DNA from: Anseranas semipalmata
Taxonomy: Eukaryota; Chordata; Aves; Anseriformes; Anseranatidae
NCBI GenBank assembly: GCA_013399115.1
Contig: VXAA01005665.1
Span: 324,416 to 388,415, forward strand
Direction of reading: 5' to 3'
Length of the DNA: 64,000 nucleotides
Every line of letters starts with the position of its first letter. Position 1 is the first letter of the stretch. This document shows, one piece after another, positions 12,601 to 26,175 of this stretch. The notes below the pieces were generated by a model. It was given only the letters and a program-made list of their open reading frames with translations. It ran no database searches and had not been told where the DNA came from. Both the position numbers and the translations under genes were made by a program.

Positions 12601-14832
12601 AAAGACACAGAACAAATAGGTTTGTACTTGAGAGAACTGACAAACCTCTCTTCTCAATTGCGTTGGGCAAAGAGGTAACAAATAAAAGGATTAAGTTGAC
12701 TTTAAGAATACTTCACATAAAAGCTTAGAACTGAATTTAGTATAATGCTTGCCTACCAATTATGATATGCAAGTGAATTAGACATATACAAGTCATTTCA
12801 CTAGCTCATATGAATTGTTTAGTTCTTAAGATCTGCTCATTTTATGCTGCTTTAATTGTCACCCTTAGAGCTAAAGGAACAGACCTTGTCTTAGGTCTTC
12901 ATTTTACATAGGCAGCACTTCAGTCTAATTCTGCTACATATTTGCAAAGTGTGAATTTTCTCCAAATGAGTGAAGGTAATATAAATCTAATGAAAATATG
13001 TGGAAAGCACATTATGAAAATATCAATAGAAAACTTAACTGGAAGTAATTTATTGGCTAAATAGCTCTAGAGTGTTATTCTAGAAACCAATATGATACTC
13101 AAAGTTTGCACTTAATTTCTGTATCTATAGCCTGACATATTGATTTCAATTCCATCAGATAGCAAAAGGATCAAAAATAGCTCAAGTAATGATTTTGTTC
13201 TAAAAATCTTATTCTCAGTAAAATACTTCTTTCTGAGGTGCGAGATATATCTCGATCCAATGTCCCAGTGACAAATCTTTCTGTTACCATAAAACTAATA
13301 TAAGGTGGTAAGAGGTGAATGAAGTATCTACCACTGCTATTGTAGAAAGTTTTAAGTGGACCAGAGTAACAGCTGCCTAATTCAACCTACTACACAGATG
13401 TCCTTACAGAAGTCTGCAAAAAAAAAAAAAAAAAAAGGAGTTGAAGTACAACTAAATCACTACACAAGAATATTTACTACTCCAGAATAACATTGCAAAC
13501 AAATCAGGTAAACAAGAGAAGTATCAGAATAGGAATCAATAGATCAGCTCCATCGCATTAGGAATCAACTCTGACTAGTTAACAAAATAATCTGAGAAGA
13601 CAGTATACAACATATATTTAAGCATCCTTAATTGGAGATGGATTCACAACTGAATAGTTTGCACACGATATTTGGGTGAACACAAAGTGATTCATTAGCA
13701 GGGAATCATGTAGTAACTGATGCATAGACTTTTAATTGATAAATTCTCTTCAGTAATGGTTGAACATATTCTATTCCCGAGGAATATTATATAAAAGAAC
13801 AATTTTACTGCCTTCCCCACCCCCACATACCTCTTAGGGAACAATATGCTTAACTCAGCATCATTGGCATCCGTGTCTGAAGTGAGCAGTTTGATGGGTG
13901 GAAGTTAAAAAGAACCATTTCTTTGAAAAGATTCTGCTTTCAAAAGGAAAAAAGAAAAATTGCCATCTTCAGTCCCTTTGCTCTGTTTATTTTCTTCTTT
14001 TCAGTACGTTTTTCAATACAGATGTCATCATGATGATTCTACTTCAAAAGCCAGCCAGGCCAAGAAACATCTTATACCAACTCGTAGGGGAAAGGGGGGG
14101 ACTCTTAGCCAGGCAGCAGCACAAATTGAGTTCCTCCAACCAAATTTGCCTTTTCTGCAGCCAGATAGATCACTTCTGTATGTTTCTACACACACTTTGC
14201 AATACCTAAAGGAAGATCTCAGTGGGTGAACTGGAACACTGCCTTCATCTGCCACAGACACACTGTGCAACTGCCACTATACAGAACCACATACCAGGTA
14301 GCAGTCCAAGTAAGCAGCCACTTACAAGCCATGAAAACCCCCTCCATAACTCTGAGAAGTTGCTGAGACATTTTACAAGCCCAGATGACAGACCACGGCA
14401 TAAGGAGGCCAACTATATGATCTATAATTCTACAGATAAAGGGATTATATCAGCAGATTCCTGTCAAATCAAGGTTCTGATCTATCCAGACACTTCAGCC
14501 TCCTTCACCAATTACCCACTTGTAATGCAGGGCAGGCCTTAAAATTTTAGGGGTCACCACACTTTAACATCTTGTTTCTCTGTTCCTTCCCCAAAAGGGA
14601 GCTGGATCCCTCATATGAAAGATAGAGGGAAAATTCCATAGGGTTTTGTGGGACTTCATGCACCTCACAATAAAATGGCTAGCAGCAGCTGTTCCAGTGC
14701 ATGGTACCATTAATGGGAAGACTTGCTTGAATTTGACTATTAATCCATCAATCTGAGAATGGTGTGCGCAAGTCCTTAAAAGCTTTGCTGATAGTACTGA
14801 AACACTATCTAACACCATTGCTAACAGTTGGG
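9666..14832. other. Unique non-coding DNA
   Basis: Long AT-rich single-copy stretch. No exon, RNA gene or interspersed repeat could be recognised. It includes an A19 run at 13418-13436. The piece from about 13.9 to 14.8 kb is slightly more balanced in composition and has short ORFs on both strands, none with recognisable content. Confidence 0.55.
13418..13436. repeat. Poly-A homopolymer (A19)
   Basis: Nineteen consecutive A. The upstream plus-strand sequence has no AATAAA or ATTAAA close by and no retrogene-like body, so this is a simple repeat. Confidence 0.85.
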
Positions 14833-14907
14833 ATAAATAATAAATAATAAATAAATAATAAATAAATAATAAATAAATAATAAATAAATAATAAATAAAT
14901 AATAAAT
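14833..14907. repeat. Compound TAAA/TAA microsatellite
   Basis: About 75 bases are made only of ATAA and TAA units. After one irregular unit the array settles into an 11-base period (ATAATAAATAA) repeated about six times without error, so the trinucleotide and tetranucleotide units alternate in a fixed 4+4+3 pattern. It is likely length-variable between individuals. Confidence 0.95.
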
Positions 14908-17389
14908 GCCATTTTGTTAGTTAACATTGCCACAGAGCTTTTCCTAATGGGCCAAGCTCAGAAAACCAGAGCCATTAAATCAAGCTTACAGAGTCATCAA
15001 CCTAGGGTTTTCGGTAATTGAAGGAAGCTGGCCTCTTGGTTATGCATGGCAAAACAGACACTTGGACTTGGTTCCTTCCTCTCAGCCTTTGACTTCAGTG
15101 TCAACCCATCGGGGCAGTGCCATGGCAGTCAAGGGCATGAGCAGGGCTGTGGGAACTCCTCCAGAGGCAATGAAGGAAGGGTTCCGCTGGGTACACATCA
15201 CGATAATTTCCTATCAGGCAATCCACCCATAGCCACCAGAATCAGGATCATGGAGGGGATAGCCATCATCTTTCCTCTCCTACTCTAAATGCCCAGGAGA
15301 TTAACATCATCTAGCTATCAAACTACCAGAAGATACTGACAATTTGCTCTGCCTGCTTCCTTCCGTGACTCTTCCAGTGGAGGCTGATCATTATGCAAAG
15401 CAAGACCACTGTTCAGGTTATACAAGTCATCTCATGAGGCACACCATGAGGTGTTCATAAGCTCCTAGTTCTACAGGATTTCTTGTTCATATACCAGGGT
15501 AGAGTTACACTCCAAGATTATGGTGCTTTATGAGTATTTTGCTAATGCTTAGATGTCCATGAAGTCTCAACAGGGGGGCTTTTCATTGGTTGACAAGTGC
15601 CTTGTAACTTTCCCTACAGTGCTCACTGATCAGCTTTGTTTTCTTAAAGGGAGGAACAGCCAATAATGGTCCAAAATCACTGGGTAAAGGAATAGCAGGA
15701 CTTGATCCCACAGTGGGGGAAAGGAGGTAACCCAAAACCTTTGCAACACCAATCTTTGACCACCCTCAACTGATAATTGGAGCAGTCTTTACAACTTCAT
15801 GGATATATTGAAGATTTTTTTTCCCCCCCATTAAGCTACAACTGTAATCTAACAAACCTTCCTCCCATCTAGGTAGCAAGAACACCCCCCCACACACACA
15901 TCTTTTAGTCTTTTGAATTCTGTATAACCAAAGTTTGTATAAATCCATCTTTAACAGAACCTCTACTTCGCAGAGCACTCTAGGATCACATGACCAGAGA
16001 GACTGCTATAAACATTTTCTTTAACAGCAAAATGCTGGTAGAAGTTTGCCAGCTCTCAAATTTTGGTGTTTTATTCCCTTATTGTTTAGTCCTTGTCTTT
16101 AAGGATAAAAGTCTGGACTGCCTCCCAAAAATCATACTAACATTAAAATTCTAGACTTCAAATCACAAATTTTCTACTTGTAATAGGCTGTGAAAGCCTT
16201 ACCATAATTTTCCGTAACATTAACATTGGAAAACCTTAACAGTGCAGCATGCAGTTGTTTGGCACAGTTGACCAAATGATGACTTGGAATAAGTTTGTTC
16301 TCATGTGCTCAGGAGATTGCTTTTTTCTGAGCTTAGCAGAAATAACAAATCATTGTAAGTCCTGTCAGATTTATACAGATCTGGGACAGAGCAGATACAA
16401 TCTCAGTAGGACTATCACTAAAATTAAAGGTAATGGATGCTGTTGGCTTCTGCAACACTAGCACTGGAACTTAAAACAAGAAAACTGTCTCTACTATTCT
16501 TTACATGCATTTTTCCCTCATTCCACTGCAGTGAGAAAGGAAGAATCATGACTAGGACTTTTAGATAGTCAGTTTCTATGGAAGAAAAAGGCAAAGGGTA
16601 CATCACTAGAGCATGTTCCCAGAATAAATTGGAATGAAACCCCAATTCTCGACTTCTGCCTTCATCTGTTGAAAATATTTTGTCAACAGGTTTCACAGAT
16701 TTATATTTCATCCTTATTATATTGGCTAGTCCACGCAAAGGACTGACTACTATCATCAGTCAGTTGGAACATACTCTAGGTGACAGAAATAAATATGATG
16801 GGTTTCCAGAGTTAAAAAATTGCTGTTGACTTGTATCAGTAGCAATACGGTTCCACACGATAGAATTTCTAGGAGGGATTAGTTTGCTTTCCTAAGCAAT
16901 GAAATAACATATTTGAGTGTCCAAAGAAACACTATATAAAGTCTTGTACTTAGAGCTCTATGATATTTTTTTCCTATATGTGTACTTGTCTGTCAAGCCA
17001 GATTTTTATTGCTTTTTTTTTTTTTTAAAAAGCAACCATTAGGCAATAGGGTCAAACTAGACACTTTATAGAAAGTGGTAATGCTATGTAAGATTAGACA
17101 TATCTTTTTCTAGATTTCTGCCTCTAAGAAATTCAGCTACACAAGTTAGCAAAAGTTGTTACCAACCAACTGCAGGTATTCATTAATAAAGATGAAATTT
17201 TATAGTTTTCTAGAAAAGACTACCATCTCCTGTGCCATACTGTTCAGCTTATCATCAAGTTGATAAGTGCTAAACTATCATCTGATTTTCTCAGCTGTTT
17301 TCCAAGATGGAGAACAATGGACATTGCCAAAGCACAACAGCATTAAAGTACTTTATTGACAACTATTCAGCAGCCAAGAGCTAATATTC
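14908..17389. other. Unique non-coding DNA with an unclassified passage
   Basis: No supported gene. From about 15040 to 15640 the sequence is less AT-rich and reads like decayed coding or old transposon sequence (short ORFs broken by stops in all frames), but I cannot assign a family. A C-rich run followed by CACACACA lies at about 15885-15900, and a T14 run at 17013-17026. Confidence 0.5.
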
Positions 17390-17515
17390 AGCCCTGTGCT
17401 TTCCACTTGCAAATGGGAATTAGGATTCATTCAACCGAAGTCAGTGGAATAACAGTTCCTCTTCACATATATGTTTTTAAAGTGTTTGGAAGACAGCATT
17501 TTGAAATGTTGTGTT
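17390..17515 (+). mobile_element. Possible ancient amniote repeat relic
   Basis: The passage contains in order TTCAGCCCTGTGCTTT, AATTAGGATTCATT, CCGAAGTCAGTGGAAT and TTTTTAAAGTGTTTGGAAG. This combination is familiar from very old repeats seen in bird, crocodile and turtle genomes, where motifs like AAGTCAATGGAAT and TTAAAGTGTTTGCAGGATC recur. The copy is strongly diverged and no family name can be given from the sequence alone. Confidence 0.3.
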
Positions 17516-20500
17516 TCAAAAGTGATAAAGATCCAGAGTATCTACTGAAGCCTAATGAATTAGCTGTTCTTTGACTTGTATAAAGCAGAGAGCTTCATAG
17601 GCATAACAACCAGTACAACTATGGTAACACCTACTTAAAAACATTCATAATACTCTATCATAGGGTCCCCAATCATTTTGGTCCCATTTCTCACAGAAAT
17701 TTATATTTGTTTTCCTTTCTGTGCAAATGGAAGCCAGTTAGCAAAAATGCTATTTATTTGCATTTATATGTACTTGGAATGAAGTAGACAAATGCCTGCA
17801 TTGTATCCCTCTTCCTCATTAATAAAATTGATAAACAAGGTGATCAGATCTTTAAAAAACAAAACCCAGCAAATTCCTTGTGCTATGTGCCACGCTTGCT
17901 CCTCAGTGAGGAGAAATACTCCGCATCCTAAGAAACTGACGTATTTTGACTGGACTTCAAGTCAACATACATTAAATTAATACATTTCTCTATTGTATTT
18001 TCTCAAATTTTAACCATCTTACTTTACTCTTTTCTCTCCTCCCTTTTCCATTGCATTCAACCAAGTTTTCATTGTATTGCTCTTTTTCTTTTTAGCACAA
18101 CTGAACAAGCAAAGCCAGCCAGAGAGCCTGCCCTTTGAAATGGGCAGTGCTGTATATCTAATTTGGATTAGTCATGCATTCACTCCAAACTAAAAGCAAT
18201 GTTTATGCTTTTTTTTTTTCCATTATGCCTTGGCTCTTCTGCAAGTTCCATATTCATTAACACAAGTTGGCAGATAGGATTTAGGCTAGTATGGGATTTA
18301 TTCAGGGAACAGACGCAGTATGGGCATGAGGGAACATTTCTTTGTTATAAGTGCTGTGCACACCTTCTCATGTGGATTTGTGAGACGTTTTATTTGCATA
18401 AACAGCTGTCTTCTTACCTCATTTCTGCAGCAACAAATAGTACCACGGAAGAAAGCTGCCATAAGAGATCCTGCTCTTATTCTTCAAACCATACCCCCGC
18501 CTTCTCTTTGCAGCTGGCTCTTCAAACTCGAATAATTTGAGCATTACGTTATTTCCCAATTCTATTATAATCTGTACTGCTGGTGTAAGATACTATTCCT
18601 ATTTGCATGTTGAGAACAAAAATCAGTATCTTTTTAATTTTTAGCTATGTCAAAACTGTTTATATTGACCATTACTCTGAAATCAGGAAAACTTGAGTGA
18701 AAAAAGCAATCAGGTAAACAGCAGAATTTTGAAAGATCAAAACACTACAGAACACTTTTAGAGTTCAAAGAAGAAAAAAAGGTAGGTATATGTTAACATT
18801 TTGTCTCTGTAAAGAAGACTCCAAAGAGACAAACAAAAACAGGTATATTACAGTACTTCTGTATAAAATAATTCAAAGAATGGAACAAAACAGACAAGTG
18901 TTCCAGGCCAACAAAAAGCAACAAATAGTGGATTTTTTTTTTTTACAAGAGTATTTTGATTATTTTCTTTAATATTTTACATAGAGGTGCTATTACACAG
19001 TATGCCTCTAACAACATACCCCTCTGTTGACTGATCTGTATTTTTTCAGCGATTGCTGTGAGTTTATTCCTTACAAGATATTGTAATGAATACTTGCACC
19101 TCTTCTACTGTTGTCTAGGCCAACACCAAATACGCATCCTTGGAAGGCTTATTTTTAAGATCTCAGTTAAGGAAAAACTGATGTTGAATTCCTTCATTAA
19201 CAATAAATAGATGAAATTTGATTTGAGGTGGGGGATTTATCTCTTTTCCCCAGCATGCTCTGGGGGAAGCTTACTGTGGAGCTGTTTTATTCAACCAGAA
19301 CCATGATGAAAAGCAGAACATCATGTCTAAGTAATAGAAAAGAATATGAAGTTACAAAAAGCAGCACAGAAAGGATGATGTAAAGAGAAAAATGAATACA
19401 AGAAACTTAAAGAACATATCTGCAGCTTGTCTCCCTGCTTTTCTATCCCTATATTTTGACCTTTGCCACTCTCAGACAACCCCCTCTTATCCTTCGGTCT
19501 CAGAGGATTTGACTGACTGCTTCTTTATTCTATTCCTCCTTCCCTGTGGCACCTTAGGTAGTGAACCAAAGCTGAGAAGATAATATGCCTCACCATATTT
19601 CCTTGCATCTCAGGAACTAAGACAATAAACATTAATCTTCATCAGAAGTATTGATATAAATCTTACTACTATATAGTTCTCAAATATTCCTGTGAAATCT
19701 TTATTCTTGTAGCAAGTCTTTCATAATCTTAGACAGCAAACAACAAATTGCATCTAACACTGCAGTTGACATGAATCCTATCATTTTTTTCCATTCACTG
19801 CTGAGAAATCTGAAAATAAACCTGTTTCAAATAAACAGAATAAAAATTCTTACAGGGAGAGAAAGAAAAGAATGGAGACAGCCTAGTCATACACTGATGA
19901 ATCAGAGGCAGGAAAGCACTTGTGGTATTACAAAATATTGAAGACTTAAACATGGATATAGTTTAAAGGAATTTTGTGAGCATCGATTTCTTTCAATTTA
20001 TAGAGAAAACGAAGTGTTCTTACATGAAAACAATGCTGAGTTTATCTTTCCTTATAATTATCCTACAGCAAATAAAATTCTCATATTTCACATGCTGAAA
20101 GTTCCCAAGAACACCTAGAAGTGACTATGATGCATAAACCCCAATAAAAATTGTTGGCCTTTTTGAACTCCATACCCTGATTTTTTTTCCTTTTACAGAC
20201 AATAGAAGTGATATTTAACAGTCTCAAAATCCTCCATGCATGCAACACACAATATCACAACTTGGAAGATGCAAAATCTCAGTAGAATGCAACAGTCTGT
20301 CTGCGAACACACTGATAGAAGTTAATTACAAAGCAGTTTCAAAAATAAAGAGTTATCAAACTTTTAAAACATTTGTGAATGTCCTTCTCTGTATAATAAA
20401 TCTTGAATTGCTGTTTTAGAATATTGCCATGGGGGAATAAGAAGGAAAATGCACAAATTCTGTCCACACATTGGAAAAATTATAGCAATGCCTTCCCTAC

Positions 20501-23500
20501 AAAGTACTGTAGAATTTTTGGGAGGGGGTCGAGAGTGCATTTAAGTGTGTTACCTCCCCCCCACCCCTCCCAGCAACCAAAACCTTTGATCTGTTCATGT
20601 AGTCTCTTTTCATTATAAAATGGGCTCCTTTTCCTTTTTTCATTCTTACGCCCCATAATTAAAGCCTGAGATAGCAGGCTATTATACGAATTTGGAATTT
20701 AAAATAAGAAAACACGGGGAAGCATAAATGTTTTTGCATCCCTCCATACATAGATCTTTAAGCTTTACCCAAAATCATCACATTTCAGTAAGAACTGTTG
20801 ATTTCAAATATTTAAGTTTCAGTATTGACAATCTAGAAAGAACACATCCCAAAATGGTTACTAGTTATAAAAGAAACCTTGAGTTCCTTTCCTTTACAGT
20901 GCTTTAAGGTCCAGGCATCTCAGATTTTCATGCTTGTCTGAATAACATAGGTATAGAAATGGCAAAAGTGAGAAATTAAGTATTTTGGCTTAAATAAACA
21001 CGCAGAAAGCGCTTGCATGTTATGTAGCCATTTTTATGTAATTTTCCTGATCTTGAGTTGATGACAGACCCCTTGCACCCAGAATCATATATGGAAATGC
21101 AGGCAGCTTTACAGGCTGAAGGAGAGTATCAAAGAGATATGAGCAAGGGTATATACCTTTTAACTTTAAGTAAATACTGGTTATTTTGAACAGAGGTCTG
21201 TTCCCAGCAGAGTAATCTTCAGTTTTTCTAATAAGCTAGAAGGTTAGAATAAAGGGTAGTATGATTTCAAAAAATAAATAGGGGGATCTAATGCAAATGG
21301 CAACCAAGGAACCAGACTTTGTACTCCTACAAGTCCAGTCCAGCCAACTTCTACCTACAGTTTACATTATGCTCCCAGAAAAGGCTGGCAAGTACTAAGT
21401 ACCAAGACTACCTTTACAACTATTTCCTTTGCATATTAATTGGATTAACTATAAACCTGATCATGCACACACATAATAGTCTATAACAGTGTTCACAGTG
21501 ATTGACAATTTCACACTCCTAAACAAGAGATATTATTTTCACAGAGAAAAGGAAGACCTGATTATTCTTCCAGACTTATTCTCATTTCTGTGTAGTTTTC
21601 ACAGGGAGGTATCCCTCAATGAAAAATACATTAACAAAGCTCCAAAAAGCAGGCACTGTGGCTTCAATTCTTTCCTTACCATATGAGGAAATACAGAAGA
21701 TGAACTCTATTCCATTGATAAAACAATATTCTTTATTCTCTTATAACCCACACAGACTTCCTATTTAAAATCACTCATGATTTTACTAAATCAAGGGTGC
21801 TGTGGACACTGAATTTCAGTGCCTTTTCAGAGCCATAACTGTCAGGGGATTTTATATGCCTCTGAAAACCAGAGTCCTCCTATAAAGCCAGAAACATTTC
21901 AGAAGTAAGCTGAGCTTTCTGCTATGACAACTTAAAAAAATCCTCATCTTGAAACTCTACACTTATGCCCTGTTTATACCAACCTGCATAAATTGAAACA
22001 AGTAGATGAGACAGTCAGCAGCAGTTACGTATTTGCCCCTTCAAAAACAAAGATCAGAAGTAGTCCTGTTTTTACCTACTACCAACACATCAAATGTAGC
22101 TTTGATGATACCAACAATTGATGTCTCCTACCTTAGTTGGAGGAAGGAATTTGAAAATTCCTTTGCCAAATTTAGGTCCCAAACAGATTGCCTTTGTGCC
22201 CTGTATTTATCTACTTGCATACATACAGGTTCTTTCTTCATATGTTAAGGATAAAGTAGCCATCTTTTGAGTATCATGCCACTGACCCACATGAAGACAA
22301 TTTCAGGCTTATCGGTACAGTGACCATTCTGCTGGAAGCTGAAACCTGACCTTCAGCAGTCTTGAACACTTTTCCTGGCAAGTCTTATTAATAGCTCAGC
22401 TCTGATTTGCTGAACACAAGTGGCAGATGACAACACGTTGCCAGGACAGAGCATACAAACTTTAACATCCATCATAAAGATTCTTCATTTTGCTGACTGC
22501 TTAAAACAAGTCTCTAGCTAAAACATGTACTTATTAAAAAAAAAAAATCACACCAGATAAGGACACATCTTTGAATCCTAGACTGAAGATCACCTGGCAT
22601 CTCTGAAACCTGAATTTCACTAAGATTGTGTTTATATACTAGAATTAAAATCTTTGTTCCATGTTCTTCATAGTGAAGCTATCTCCATGTACAGCACTGA
22701 GTAAACCCCTGGGTTTAAAACTGTGGCTGCTCAGCTGACATGAAACTTCCTAAAATTGATGCAACAGATCTACAGATCTCTCCTCCTGATTCTTAGAAGC
22801 TTTTATATAAAACATAAAAAGCTATTTCAAAAAAATATTGCCAAACTACTTATTGTCACACCAAAAAGACACAAGCAAGAAATTTAGGAGTTAATAAGTT
22901 CTATTTCCAATTCAGTGTTCATTTGCATGTGCAATGTTGTGATCCACTTCAGTACAACTCAGTTGACTAAATCTAACTAATGTCATTTCAGATAACATTC
23001 TGTATCCAAGGTACCCACATAGGCCTGTGGCAGATGACACAGGAGCTACAGCACACCTCCCTTTTGAGGTAAGCAGCTTGGGGCCAAGCTGGTTACACTA
23101 AAGCATGGAGAGTGTTGCTACATGCCTACATGTAGATATTTGAGTTGCCTTCTATCTCAAAGTTTTAGATTTACTAAATTTGTTAAGATTTAGTACAGTT
23201 AAGACTTACCCTATACAATTTGTAAATGTTAAAGTTTTATTTATTTTTCAAACCAGAAAGCACACCTTAGGACTTGTTCAAGTTCAGCTGAATGCCATTT
23301 GCTAATTACGCATCCTAAAAGGTTTATCTACTTCACTCCAAATTCATATTTCCTCAGTAGCAGTCAGTCCAACTTACTGTAAGCATCTCCAAACACCATG
23401 CAGTTACTCCATTCATTTTTATCTGTGTTGGAAACCATCATATCATACGCATGGCCAAGAAAGTCAGTCAAGCCTGTCACAATCTGAAAGTCTCTTGGAA

Positions 23501-25959
23501 GTGTTTTGGCACTGAAGACATGCTGAATGGAAGCCAACTGGAAGTGTCATCCAAACAAGGTAATAAACAGAGATAACACACATTCTATGGAAAGCAGGAG
23601 TTGCCAAAAGCCTGCTGTAATATCAGAGTTGCAGAACAGTCTCTCCTGACAGACCTCCTTGTCCCCTGTAAATAAGACACAGATGGCACAGAAATAGCCA
23701 CAGAAGTGAACATTTTTCCCCCATGGGTATCAACACTAAGAAGTTCACATAACATCTTCTGAAATAGCCCAGCATCTTCAACTCTGGAAGAGGGGGAGGA
23801 AATACAGCAAACAAAGGAAGCAGCAAGAAACAGGAGTTACAGATGTCAAATTTCATGACTCACTAGGACAATCTCATGCTTTATTTCCCCGACATTGCGT
23901 TCTCTGCCACATGCCCTACACTCAAATGACGTCTTCAATAGAAATAACTGAACCTGATATTTCATATTCTGAATAAACAGGCCACAAACACCTGATGATA
24001 TCCCTTGTAGAACCTTCTGAGCTCCACAGAATCAGCTGTTGGAATTATAGTGCCTGCTGTTTTATCTCCTGCTAGTATCATCAGGTTTTCCCCCCACTTG
24101 GATTTCTGCTTAAAAACGGAGACCTACTTACAATTAGCTTCTAGAATTGAAGACTTAATGTCACCTAACAATAATACTCTTCCCATCATCTTCATCGCGA
24201 GTCTTAACACTGGCTCTAGATACAGCATTTGATTTTTCTCTTGTACAAGTTTCGTGCTCTTCACCCTTATTTTTTCCTTTATCATTTTTTATTTGTACAC
24301 CTCACTGGGGAGGTAGGTTTGATCTGGATGCTCCTTTTATGTTAGCATTTTTATTCATTACTGTATATGAATTGTTTGATAAACATCAGTTGCACAGAAG
24401 TAATTGTAAATCAAGTTGCTTCTTTGATCCTCCTATTTGTTATAGCTTTTGTTAGTGTGGTACCTAGTTCAAACCAATACTGTGCTAATAAACGCAAGAC
24501 TCAAACCAACAGCTATCCTCTCATTAGCTCTTTCAGCATTCCATATTTGCAATGCTCAGCAAAGCTGAACTGCAAGCAATAAAGTTTCTGCTGTTTCCCT
24601 TTGTTCCTGAGACCTAAGAAATCCACTCCAGATTTCTTGTATTTTCTTATATAGAAGATACATACATATAAATCTGCATACAAATAAAGTATTCTGTCTA
24701 CCTATAACTGTGTAGCAAGACCTGATTTCACTTCACTGTATTCTCCGATTCCTGATTGCAGGACGAGGAACATACTTTGCACTTCTATTTTTGAAGTTCT
24801 TCCATTTATCTCCTACCCAAATGGACAGTAGATGGGAAGAACCACTCCCAGGCTACACACCATCCAACTACAAAAAAATTAAGAGGACAGTTTGATGCAG
24901 TTCCTTAATGAGTGAAGTGGTGAGCAACAGTCTAAATTCCAAATTTTGAAATCTAAGTTCTCTTCAAAGCTATAAGCTTGTTTCCATATTAGAAAGCCAC
25001 GGTAGTCCAAACATATGTTCCCATCCCTACTGTTTTGGGGATCTTTATTTATACATGCACATGAACACAAGTGATACATAGCAACAAAACTCTGCTCTAT
25101 AAATCTTTTTAATTTTTTTTTTTTTTAAATGCTTGAGTAATTCAGTCTGGCAAAGCATGAGAGAATTATTGTATTCAAGGATTTCCTATTTGCTTGGGAT
25201 TTTTTTTTGGTTCTTTCAGAGGACTGCAGAATGGATAGCAGCACCACACAATAAAGTTGAGTATTGTTGTAGTTATAAAAAAGGCATCGAGAGCCAAATG
25301 AGCATTTGGTTATCATTTAGACCCTAGCAAAACACATCAACCTTGCAATATAACTAAAAGACAAATATTTTAATGCATTGTTTTAGGAGATTCAGCAAAA
25401 AAAGTCGTCATCCATCACAAAGTCAACATGTGAATGCCAGTATTTCCACAGTGCTTTCAAATATACTAGAATGGCATATTTCATACTGCTTTGCTTTTAA
25501 TGCTTCATTCTGTTCACAAGTCCAGTGATGGAAGTCCCATGGAACCACGTAATGCTTTTATTACAGTTGCCTCTGTTCTTCTATTTCTCATCATTCCTCC
25601 TATTTGTTTGTTAGTTGATTGTTACACAATGCTTCAAATTCAATTGTAAGCAATGTAGGGAAGTACCACAGCGGATATTCACATCGTGTATTAGCACAAG
25701 GAAATGAAGCCCCCTATGCTTCCCTTGTTGTCAGTGAAAAGACACGAATGGTTTCCATTGCCCTCCCACTCCAGAACTAACACTAAGCTCCACTACAGCC
25801 AAAGCCTTTCCTTCCACTGTCACTAGAAGCCACCTGTGGAGACCAGCTATCTCAGACTGATGTTTTGTGAAGTGCTGGTGGGAGGAAGGGGGCCAGAGGG
25901 GCATAAATTTCATCTATGTAAATAAGAAAACAAACATACATAAAAACAGCCATGGAGGC
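17516..25959. other. Unique non-coding DNA
   Basis: AT-rich sequence without a supportable gene or recognised repeat. A GGGTCCCCAA motif at about 17663-17673 recalls a hAT terminal repeat but has no partner. A small hairpin (AGCCTG, six-base loop, CAGGCT) lies at about 20665-20682, and a T14 run at 25113-25126. Confidence 0.5.
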
Positions 25960-26175
25960 AGATCGAGACCCCACCTGGCCCAGCATCCTCTTACAGCAGC
26001 CAGTAAAGATTACTCAGGGAAGTAAACAAGAACAAGATAAATATGAGGAAATACTTCCCTCAACTATTCCCTGAACCTGCAACAAAGAGCTTGCAATTTC
26101 CTCAGCTGAAGGTGTTCTCTTTATTTAAGGCCTTTGATGGATTTTCTCACAGAATTTTTCCATTTCTTATTTCAC
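25960..26175 (+). mobile_element. Ancient CR1 (L3-like) relic
   Basis: The sequence follows the order of an old CR1/L3-type 3' region known from reptiles and birds: a CCTGGCCCAGCATCCTCTTA block, a CAGCAGCCAGTAAAGAT block, then after a diverged middle a CTTTGATGGATTTTCTCACA block. These correspond to 'TAGCCCAGTATCCTGTCTT', 'ACAGTGGCCAATGCC' and 'CATTGATGGACCTATCCTC' in less worn copies. The boundaries are approximate and the family name is from memory. Confidence 0.5.

Noticed and set aside
16275..16330. Possible C/D box snoRNA (ATGATGA ... CTGA)
   Set aside because: No terminal stem brings the boxes together, no clear C'/D' boxes, and both motifs are short enough to occur by chance.
17660..17700. 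hAT-like terminal motif GGGTCCCCAA
   Set aside because: No matching inverted partner or 8-base target duplication could be found nearby.
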